Part shown: piece after piece, positions 20,595 through 26,853 of the stretch
How the letters are laid out: each line of letters starts with the position of its first letter
How positions within the stretch are numbered: position 1 is the first letter of the stretch
Assembly (NCBI GenBank): GCA_022614735.1
Contig: JAKEHZ010000136.1
Location: 1-26,853, forward strand
Source: Acidobacteriota bacterium
Lineage (GTDB): Bacteria > Acidobacteriota > Blastocatellia > RBC074
Reading direction: 5' to 3'
DNA: 26,853 bases
Program-made: the position numbers and the translations under genes
Notes under the pieces: model-generated
Seen by the model: the letters and a program-made list of their open reading frames with translations, nothing else
Told to the model about the DNA's origin: nothing
Databases searched by the model: none

Positions 20595-22340
20595 CTATTG
20601 GATTTTAGCTGCGACGAACTTCTGTAAATTGAGGTGGTCTTTTCCTTCCTCAATCAGATAAAACTTGTCTGCGACCGGGTTCGGGAAAGACTGGCGCTGA
20701 CCGCTCGGCCATCGCACCTCAACGCTTTCTACACGAGTGCTCTGCCCGAGACCAAAGTTTACGCGAAGGTCGCTGTGAGAAAAGTAGCTTCCTCCAGCAG
20801 AGATTTCGCGAATTTGCGTAAGACCGCCAGCGCGCACCGTGATCCGAGCACCCGTTGCGTCGCGGTTACTTTTCGTTCCCACCAATCTGAAATTGAGGAA
20901 ATGATTGCCGGTTCCGCCTGAGTTATGCAGGAGCAGCGGGGGATCGCCATTATTGGCTACAACCAGATCGATATTCCCGTCATTGTTGAAATCGGCAAAG
21001 GCTGCGCCACGTCCGGCATAAGGCGTTGTAAATCCATCGCCCGCGACTTTTGTGACCTCGATAAATTTGCCCTTGCTGTTGTTGCGAAACAACTGGTTGA
21101 TCTGCTTGTAATGAACACTAGGAGTTGCCTGTTCTACTTCAGGATAAACGTGACCATTAGCGATGAAAAGATCCAGCCATCCGTCATTGTCATAATCGAA
21201 AAATCCACCGCCGAAACTCAGCACCCCTTTAGTCGGCTCGGCTATTCCGACATCGTCACTGACTTCGTCATAGAAGCCCTTGCCATCGTTGCGGAAGACG
21301 CGATTGGGGACATCCTGAAAATCTGAAATATAAAGGTCCAATGATCCATTGTTATCATAATCACCGTGCGAGATACACATCGCGGCCATCGTAAGGCCAT
21401 CTGCCGTCAATGCCACGCCGGTTGTCATTGCTACATCGGTAAAGGTTCCGTTCTTGTTGTTTCGATATAGATATGCTTCCACACCATCGTTAGCGACGAA
21501 CAGGTCAGGCCATCCATCGTCGTCATAATCTGCGGCTCCAACGGAAAGATTCTTCCCATTCGGTTGATAAATCTTCGCGTTCTTCGTTACGTTCGTGAAT
21601 GTCCCATCACCGTTGTTGTGATAGAGCACGGCAGGTGTGCCGCGATAGACTGAAGGAGGGCAGCTCGTCGCCAGGCCGTTTCCAATCAGGCAGGTGCGCC
21701 GGCTGCCCGGGCCGAACGTGACGTAGCTGCCGGCGTAAAGATCGGGTCGTCCATCGCGGTCATAATCGAAGAATGTCGCGCCTGAATGAAACGCTGCTCC
21801 AAATTCCATCGCCCCTACGCCGGCTTTGTCGGTGACATCGATAAAACTGCCATTGCCGTTGTTGTGATAGAGGATGTTTTTGCCATACTGCGACACGTAA
21901 AGATCGCTATTACCGTCATTGTCATAATCGCCGAAGACACAGCCCAAACCGTAGGCATTGCCCGGGACGCCTGCTTTTTCAGTTATGTCAGTGAATGTGC
22001 CATCGCCATTGTTGCGATATAGCGCATTGCGCGTTGGTATGCCGCGATTATAGAGATCACGCCCATTGACGAAGTAAATATCCTGCCAGCCATCATTATC
22101 GAAATCGCACACGCACACACCGGGGCCTGCTTCTTCAAGGATAGTCGAAGTCCCGTTTTTGCCCTCGAAATGGATGAAGCTGATCCCTGCTGATTTTGTT
22201 TTATCTAAAAATTGAATGGGTGAAGCGGAAGTTAAGAGAGAATACGAAACAAACGAAAATAACGAAACAAACGAAAACGGAAAACGGAACAAACGGAAAT
22301 AACGGAACAAACGGAAAAATCCTAGAGAATTTCTGTTCAT
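20595..22340 (-). CDS. FG-GAP repeat, ASPIC/UnbV (CRTAC1-like) secreted protein
   Basis: 581 residues. Seven calcium-loop motifs of the DxDxDGxxD type are readable (for example DFDNDGWQD, DYDNDGNSD, DYDDDGWPD, DYDNDGWLD, DFNNDGNID), marking an FG-GAP/VCBS beta-propeller. The last 90 residues match the UnbV/ASPIC domain (GNHFLNFRLVGTKSNRDATG, then EVRWPSGQ). The function is unknown; such proteins are extracellular and often encoded with TPR proteins and TonB receptors in Acidobacteriota. The N-terminus is odd. Residues 7-35 (FFRLFRYFRLFRF, then FSFVSLFSFVSYS) are translated from a palindromic repeat and form the only hydrophobic signal region. No Met, GTG or TTG exists in frame between the repeat and the mature domain, so the ATG in the repeat loop (22340) must be used, or the true start is lost. 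Confidence 0.9.
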   Translation of the reverse strand: MNRNSLGFFRLFRYFRLFRFPFSFVSLFSFVSYSLLTSASPIQFLDKTKSAGISFIHFEGKNGTSTILEEAGPGVCVCDFDNDGWQDIYFVNGRDLYNRGIPTRNALYRNNGDGTFTDITEKAGVPGNAYGLGCVFGDYDNDGNSDLYVSQYGKNILYHNNGNGSFIDVTDKAGVGAMEFGAAFHSGATFFDYDRDGRPDLYAGSYVTFGPGSRRTCLIGNGLATSCPPSVYRGTPAVLYHNNGDGTFTNVTKNAKIYQPNGKNLSVGAADYDDDGWPDLFVANDGVEAYLYRNNKNGTFTDVAMTTGVALTADGLTMAAMCISHGDYDNNGSLDLYISDFQDVPNRVFRNDGKGFYDEVSDDVGIAEPTKGVLSFGGGFFDYDNDGWLDLFIANGHVYPEVEQATPSVHYKQINQLFRNNSKGKFIEVTKVAGDGFTTPYAGRGAAFADFNNDGNIDLVVANNGDPPLLLHNSGGTGNHFLNFRLVGTKSNRDATGARITVRAGGLTQIREISAGGSYFSHSDLRVNFGLGQSTRVESVEVRWPSGQRQSFPNPVADKFYLIEEGKDHLNLQKFVAAKIQ

Positions 22341-22393
22341 TCCGTCATCTCTTTTCGTTTGTTTCGTTATTTTCGTTTGTTTCGTATTCTCTC
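22236..22393. repeat. Nested palindromic element, 42-bp perfect arms (family 1), overlapping a gene start
   Basis: Positions 22236-22277 and 22352-22393 are perfect 42-nt reverse complements built from CGAAACAAACGAAAATAA units. The 74-nt loop contains a second half-element: 22281-22317 is identical over 37 nt to 23434-23470, the left arm of the next palindrome. The start codon of the FG-GAP/ASPIC gene (22338-22340) lies in the loop and the left arm is coding. The unit length of 18 nt is six codons, so the frame stays open. The right arm ends six bases from the TPR gene stop. Confidence 0.93.
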
Positions 22394-22398
22394 CGGTC

Positions 22399-23391
22399 TT
22401 ATGGCTCTGCTTTCTGAGGTCCCAGGATTCCGGTCTGGATATCCTGCTTCATCTGGCGCGCCTTTTCAGAAGCCTGCCTGAAAATTACTGATTCTCTCTC
22501 CGCATCCTCCTTGCGTCCGACACGGCTATAAGCCATTGCCAGATGAAAATGTGCCGCAGGATTCTCAGGCTGTAGTTTCGCAGCGCGCTCAAGAGGAGCG
22601 ACGGCCTCAGCAAATTTTCTGTCTGCAATCAGTGATCTGCCGAGACCGATGAAGGCGTCGGCAAACACAGGGTCAAGTTTCGATGCCTTTGAAAAATGAT
22701 CGATGGCCTGCGGCCAGTCTCTGGATTGTCGAGCTAACTCGCCGAGTACATATTCCGCCCCGGCATTTCGCGGATTGATCTTCAACTCTTCTTCGAACTC
22801 TTTTCGCGCCTCTTCACGAGTCGTCGGTGTCACCGCATTTTCCGGCAGCGACAAGAGTAATCTTCCAAGACGGTAATGAATGCCCGGCAGGTTCGGATTC
22901 TGAGCAAGGATTGCGCGATATTCGGCGGCCGCCTCTTTCCATCTCTCCTGGATCTCGAGCGCTTCGGCGTTAAGCAGACGCACCTGGTAAGACGAGGGTG
23001 TCTTGAACAGTAGATCCTGTGAGGCTCTCAACGATAGATCGGAGTATACGTGAACAGCCTGATAGAGCACTTCAGGGTCCTCTGGAAATTCACGTGTCAG
23101 GGAACGGATGAAATCGACGGCGTCATCCGGCCGCTTCAGTCCCATACTGCAACGAACTCCGGCCAGTCCTGCTGCGCGTCGCATGTCCTTATTGGTCATC
23201 TGCGGCAACTCTCTTTTAAGTAATGGGAGCGCTTCGCGGCACCTCCCATTTTCGGCCAGTTTGATACCCTGAAATTGACGCGGCTGTTGTGATGGTGCTT
23301 TGCCTGTTCCTTGAGCGAATGGAGTTCCTGCAGTGAAAAAAGCCAGAAATGCGATGATCGCGATGGCTATTGCAGGGGTTCGATAGGTCAT
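22399..23391 (-). CDS. Secreted TPR-repeat protein
   Basis: 330 residues with a signal peptide (hydrophobic AIAIAIIAFLAFFTAG, cut near PFAQ, residue 27) and then tetratricopeptide repeats through most of the chain. Clear units include the one around ERWKEAAAEYRAILAQNPNLP, the SRDWPQAIDHFSKASKLDP unit, and the RKFAEAVAPLERAAKLQPENPAAHFHLAMAY unit. These repeats bind protein partners, so it probably serves as a scaffold in the envelope for the neighbouring FG-GAP/ASPIC protein or the receptor. GAGGA lies four to five bases before the ATG. The FG-GAP/ASPIC gene follows after 58 bases that contain the right arm of a palindrome. The gene order receptor, TPR, ASPIC is a common Acidobacteriota arrangement. 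Confidence 0.88.
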   Translation of the reverse strand: MTYRTPAIAIAIIAFLAFFTAGTPFAQGTGKAPSQQPRQFQGIKLAENGRCREALPLLKRELPQMTNKDMRRAAGLAGVRCSMGLKRPDDAVDFIRSLTREFPEDPEVLYQAVHVYSDLSLRASQDLLFKTPSSYQVRLLNAEALEIQERWKEAAAEYRAILAQNPNLPGIHYRLGRLLLSLPENAVTPTTREEARKEFEEELKINPRNAGAEYVLGELARQSRDWPQAIDHFSKASKLDPVFADAFIGLGRSLIADRKFAEAVAPLERAAKLQPENPAAHFHLAMAYSRVGRKEDAERESVIFRQASEKARQMKQDIQTGILGPQKAEP

Positions 23392-23429
23392 GAATTCCTC
23401 ATAGGATTTGCTTTATCGGAGAGATGTAG

Positions 23430-23522
23430 AGAGAAAACGGAACAAACGGAAATAACGGAACAAACGGAAAGTTTTCGGCTTTTTCCGTTTGTTCCGTTAT
23501 TTCCGTTTGTTCCGTTTTCTCT
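23430..23522. repeat. Palindromic element, 41-bp perfect arms (family 1)
   Basis: Positions 23430-23470 and 23482-23522 are perfect 41-nt reverse complements around an 11-nt loop. The arm contains two 18-nt units (AACGGAACAAACGGAAAT type). A 37-nt piece is repeated exactly in the loop of the element at 22236-22393. It lies ten bases past the stop of the second TonB receptor and may terminate its transcript. Confidence 0.93.
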
Positions 23523-23532
23523 TCCTGCCTCG

Positions 23533-25206
23533 TCAGAAGTAAAACTTCAGACCAAACTGGATAGTCCGTGGCCCCTGTGATCCCTGGAGTAAGCCAAGGG
23601 TACCGCCGAGTCCGGCGTTTGGCGCAGTGAGAATCGGGGTGTTCGTGAAGTTTATGAATTCACTCCTGAATTGTATCCCCATCGTTTCAGTGATGGCGAA
23701 CGATTTCTGTAAGCCCAAATCCACTGTATTTAGACTTGGTCCGCGCACCGTCCCCACGCCGCACGTCCCGAAGGTTCCAGGATCAGCAGGCCCGTAAGCG
23801 TTGGGGTCGAACCATTGGTATCCAGGTACCGGCGCGCCATCTGAATCGCGGGGCTCCCGGGTACCAAAGACCCTGGCAGGGCCAATGCAGTTCGCACGCG
23901 GTCCACGAGAGTTTGTTCCGGATGCATCGCCACCTGAGATTGTCAGTGGGTAGCCTCCGTGGAACTCGAAGATACCACTCGCCTGCCAACCGCTGACAAT
24001 GGCATTGGCAACACTGTTCAGATTGCTGCCATACTTCTGGCCTCTCCCAAACGGCAATTCGTAGACGACATAAGCGGAGAGCGCGTTTGTCACGTCATAG
24101 AAGGCCGGTCCCCATTCTGCTCTTCCGTCATAGAGATTCTGCCAGTACGGCGATGTCGGGATAGTCTGACCTCCCCAGGAGCCATAATATCCGCTTGAAT
24201 CGGTCATGGCTTTGGAATAGGTGTACGCCACCTGAAATGACAGACCGCTGCTGAATCGCTTCTGCAATACGGCCTGCAATGCATTGTAGCTCAGATTGCC
24301 ATTCGATTCGGTTCCTGAAATCTGATCGATGCTTGCCAGTTCCGGATTGCCGGAAAGGTAAGGACTTGGAGCAGTCCTCGGCTTACCGTCAGCATCGAAT
24401 CCGCCAAGAAGTATGCGTTGAAAGTACGGCATCGGCACCATCAGATGGGTCCCGTGCTGTCCCACATAACCGACCTGTAGCGTCATCGTGTCGGTGAACT
24501 GGTGCTGAACGGCAAGATTCCATTGCTGCACAACTGCAGGTCGCACATTTGGATCCCACAGACGGATAACCGCACCGGAGAAAGGATCGTCCGGCGATGA
24601 CAGAACTGTCAAACCATTCTCACTCCTCGATGACGGCAGCGACTGTGAGAAATAGTTCTTACCGAACTCCGTCGTAAATGGAGGATTCAGCGGCAGTCGC
24701 AGGTTTGTGCCCGTCCCTTCCAGATAAGAAGAGATCGTATATGCGCCGCGAACCACTGTCTTGCCTTTCAGCCTATCCGGCATCCACGCGAATCCAATCC
24801 GCGGCTGGAAATTACCAATAGACCAGTTGGTCGGATTATAAAGCGCGCGATTGTTACCATAGATAGTGGCAGGTCTGTCACATCCCAGATCGGGTCTGCC
24901 ATCACCTGCGCACTGGATTACGCCGCTGATCGGCGCGAAGTTAGCCTGGCGATCCTCCACTTCGGACCAGGGAGTATAAGTTTGGTAACGCAGACCCAGA
25001 TTCAGGGTTAGATTGTTGGAAAAGCGCCAATCATCCTGAAAATAGAGGGCGAAGACGTTGGATCGCTGCCCCCAGGTTCCGGTGTTGACTCCACGTCCCA
25101 GGTTATCCGGCAATCCCAGGAAGAAGTCCCCCTCACCGGCTCCTGCTTCCGGGCCGGCAACGGCCAGGGGCCCAGGTCCTGCTGTGTAGCGTCCCGAATA
25201 AGCCAT
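23533..25206 (-). CDS. TonB-dependent receptor, C-terminal part after an in-frame stop
   Basis: 557 residues from the first ATG after the internal TAG; homology actually begins immediately after the stop (DGNNGRTGF). It is barrel sequence of an Oar-type receptor, with strands such as NLTLNLGLRYQTYTPWSE, FQPRIGFAWMPDRLKG and LSFQVAYTYSKAMTDS. It ends in IQFGLKFYF, a proper C-terminal beta-signal with terminal Phe. No ribosome-binding site precedes ATG 25206 and there is no signal peptide, so on its own it could not reach the outer membrane. It is in the same frame as the upstream part (25234-26853), separated only by one TAG codon. It should be read as the second half of a single gene. Confidence 0.9.
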   Translation of the reverse strand: MAYSGRYTAGPGPLAVAGPEAGAGEGDFFLGLPDNLGRGVNTGTWGQRSNVFALYFQDDWRFSNNLTLNLGLRYQTYTPWSEVEDRQANFAPISGVIQCAGDGRPDLGCDRPATIYGNNRALYNPTNWSIGNFQPRIGFAWMPDRLKGKTVVRGAYTISSYLEGTGTNLRLPLNPPFTTEFGKNYFSQSLPSSRSENGLTVLSSPDDPFSGAVIRLWDPNVRPAVVQQWNLAVQHQFTDTMTLQVGYVGQHGTHLMVPMPYFQRILLGGFDADGKPRTAPSPYLSGNPELASIDQISGTESNGNLSYNALQAVLQKRFSSGLSFQVAYTYSKAMTDSSGYYGSWGGQTIPTSPYWQNLYDGRAEWGPAFYDVTNALSAYVVYELPFGRGQKYGSNLNSVANAIVSGWQASGIFEFHGGYPLTISGGDASGTNSRGPRANCIGPARVFGTREPRDSDGAPVPGYQWFDPNAYGPADPGTFGTCGVGTVRGPSLNTVDLGLQKSFAITETMGIQFRSEFINFTNTPILTAPNAGLGGTLGLLQGSQGPRTIQFGLKFYF

Positions 25207-25233
25207 GAACCCGGTTCTGCCGTTGTTGCCGTC

Positions 25234-26853
25234 CTAGAACGTGTTGACCCGGATCCGCTTATACTGGAATCCGGCGCGGAAAATGTGCTCACCGCGCGTA
25301 ATAATCAGCGAGTCCTCAAACTGGATCACCGTATTAGCAAAAAGCTGCTGCGTTCCAATGTTCGCGTCGCCGAGATTGTTCACGAAAGCAGCGCCGAAGT
25401 TGAGAGCAAACAGCCCAGGGCCACGATCATTACCATCCTGGATTCCCAACTCCTCGGCCACGGGCTGGAGCGTTTTTACGGCGCCTCCATTATGGACCTT
25501 AACGTAATTGACTCCAAAACGTGCTTCATTCACAAATCCCGGATTGATAGTTCGCGTCCAGTTCACAACGGAATTGTAAGTAGGAGCGTCGAGGAAGCTG
25601 TCAGCGAGCAATTGGAAACTATTAACTGAGGGGTTATTTGTCTGGCTCTGAGAATAGCGCCCAAAGATGTTATCTTTCTGGGAATGATTGTAGTCAATCC
25701 TGAGATCTCCCTGATCCACGTGATTATACGAGTTTGTGGTGTTGAGCTGATTGCCCTGGCGATTACTGTTGATCGGCGCAGGATACAATGGTGAATTGAA
25801 GAGGTTCTGAGCGACGATATCGATCATGCTCAGCGGGATCTGATTGTTTGGGAAAGGCACCCGATTACCGCTCGCATCCAACTCGAACGGGTTGAAAAGC
25901 TGAACGTCGAGTTCGGAAAAATCTCCCCGCCGCTCCTTCTCTGTGAAAACTGTGATGAAGTTGGTGCTGGCGGGTGTATTGTTTCGCAGCCCCTGATAGT
26001 CCGCGAAGAAGAAGAGCCTATCTTTCAATATCGGCCCTCCGACCCCTCCGCCGAACTGGTTGTAGCGAATCTTCTGCTTGGGAGAACCGAAAAGGTTGTT
26101 GGCCCAATTGTTCGCATTTAGCACATCGTTGCGGAAGAACTCGAAGGCTGTCCCGTGATACTGGTTGGTTCCCGACTTGGTTGAAACGCTGATGATCCCG
26201 CCCTGGAAATTGCCGAATTCGGCCGGTGCGTTGTTTGTGATCAGGTTGAATTCCTGAATTGCATCTGGGCTCGGAGTGAATCCGACAAGGTTGTCCGAAA
26301 CCTGATTGTTATCCATACCATCGAGCAGGAAATTATTGGCCTGTTCTCGGTTTCCGTTAATGTACGGCCTGCCGCCGAAGACAGAAGGTCCGCCGCCGAT
26401 CATAGATGCCGGGTTGGGGTTCACGCTGCCGGGTGATAGTAGGGTTAGCTGTATGTAGTTCCGAGTTGCAAGTGGAAGGGCAGTGTTGGTCCTGGAATCG
26501 ATGACGGTGCTCAACTGCGTGCTCTCTGACTGTAGCAGCGGGGCTTCGGCGGTCACTTCAATTGTCTGAGTGTACTCGCCCACCTTCATCGGAATATCCA
26601 TCCTGGAAATTTGATTGATTTCGAGCAGAACGGATGACCGCACCGCCGTTTGAAATCCCCTGGCTTCCACTCTGACTTCATATGTTCCCACTGGAAGACG
26701 CGGCAGATTGAAAATTCCTTCAGTGTTGGTTTCAGTTGTCCAGACGGTGCCGCGCGCCTCATCTTTTGCCGTCACCTTTGCCAGGGCGATGGGGGCATCT
26801 TTTTCGTCAGCGACTCTCCCCACTATCGCGGCAGTGACTTGCTGGCTCCAGGC
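25234..26853 (-). CDS. TonB-dependent receptor, N-terminal part, cut by window end and by TAG
   Basis: The open frame runs off the window. The first visible residues, AWSQQVTAAIVGRV, look like the end of a signal peptide and the start of a carboxypeptidase-regulatory-like domain (DAPIALAKVTAKDEARGTVW, then LPVGTYEVRVEARGF). The plug follows (LPLATRNYIQLTLLSPGS, GNREQANNFLLDGMDNNQVS), then the first barrel strands (GGIISVSTKSGTNQYHGTAFEFFRNDVLNANN). Translation stops at TAG 25234-25236 after KRIRVNTF, roughly halfway through a normal receptor. The N-terminal half alone would be a truncated, unclosed barrel. The gene heads the receptor / TPR / FG-GAP-ASPIC triad on the minus strand. Its substrate is unknown, and no SusD-like partner is present. 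Confidence 0.9.
   Translation of the reverse strand, partial: AWSQQVTAAIVGRVADEKDAPIALAKVTAKDEARGTVWTTETNTEGIFNLPRLPVGTYEVRVEARGFQTAVRSSVLLEINQISRMDIPMKVGEYTQTIEVTAEAPLLQSESTQLSTVIDSRTNTALPLATRNYIQLTLLSPGSVNPNPASMIGGGPSVFGGRPYINGNREQANNFLLDGMDNNQVSDNLVGFTPSPDAIQEFNLITNNAPAEFGNFQGGIISVSTKSGTNQYHGTAFEFFRNDVLNANNWANNLFGSPKQKIRYNQFGGGVGGPILKDRLFFFADYQGLRNNTPASTNFITVFTEKERRGDFSELDVQLFNPFELDASGNRVPFPNNQIPLSMIDIVAQNLFNSPLYPAPINSNRQGNQLNTTNSYNHVDQGDLRIDYNHSQKDNIFGRYSQSQTNNPSVNSFQLLADSFLDAPTYNSVVNWTRTINPGFVNEARFGVNYVKVHNGGAVKTLQPVAEELGIQDGNDRGPGLFALNFGAAFVNNLGDANIGTQQLFANTVIQFEDSLIITRGEHIFRAGFQYKRIRVNTF

Noticed and set aside
25234..25236. TAG recoding (suppression) in the second TonB receptor
   Set aside because: TAG is the normal stop of many neighbours (LacI-type gene, SGNH hydrolase, transaldolase, DUF937, ASPIC protein), so reassignment of TAG in this organism is unlikely.

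Overview
The window looks like a piece of chromosome from an Acidobacteriota bacterium, possibly from the Blastocatellia side of the phylum. The phylum assignment is an inference. It rests on two large Oar-type TonB-dependent receptors with an N-terminal carboxypeptidase-regulatory-like domain, a receptor / TPR / ASPIC-UnbV (CRTAC1-like) gene triad, a Tat-exported DUF1501 protein, and intergenic spaces full of long palindromes. No rRNA, tRNA, CRISPR array, transposase or phage gene was seen.

Layout. (1) 1-1423: a large palindrome, then a secreted protein of unknown function translationally coupled to an exported rhodanese-like protein. (2) 1424-2498: about 1.1 kb without a convincing gene, holding a 43-bp-arm palindrome, two decayed inverted repeats and a heptamer tandem repeat. 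(3) 2499-4106: a CruF-like carotenoid membrane protein and an SGNH/GDSL hydrolase. (4) 4376-15757: a LacI-type regulator followed by seven same-strand genes: TonB-dependent receptor, KduI/IolB-like bicupin, threonine-synthase-like PLP enzyme, MFS (ACS-type) transporter, D-2-hydroxyacid dehydrogenase, small transaldolase/fructose-6-phosphate-aldolase-like enzyme, and succinate-semialdehyde-dehydrogenase-like ALDH. This reads as one regulated uptake-and-catabolism locus for a sugar acid or related anion. The substrate is not known, and the combination matches no textbook pathway. (5) 16029-20425: dodecin, a DUF937 protein, a DUF1501 protein, a degenerate Ate1/Bpt-like aminoacyl-tRNA-protein transferase and a Gfo/Idh/MocA oxidoreductase. 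(6) 20595-26853, minus strand: second TonB-dependent receptor, TPR protein and FG-GAP/ASPIC-UnbV protein.

The most unusual signal is not a gene. At least eight long inverted repeats, mostly with arms of 17-43 nt and mostly built from short tandem units, sit in the spaces between genes. Two families are repeated: one at 1464-1573, 22236-22393 and 23430-23522, and one at 16953-17051 and 20434-20547 with a conserved loop. One copy (22236-22393) overlaps the start of the FG-GAP/ASPIC gene, so its left arm and loop encode the hydrophobic N-terminus that acts as the signal-peptide region, with the start codon inside the hairpin loop.

Both TonB receptors are damaged. The first has lost about 40-50 codons and its frame near the 3' end, with the true C-terminal beta-signal left out of frame at 8961-9098. 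The second has a single in-frame TAG at 25234-25236 inside an otherwise intact gene. These are either early gene decay or assembly/sequencing errors.
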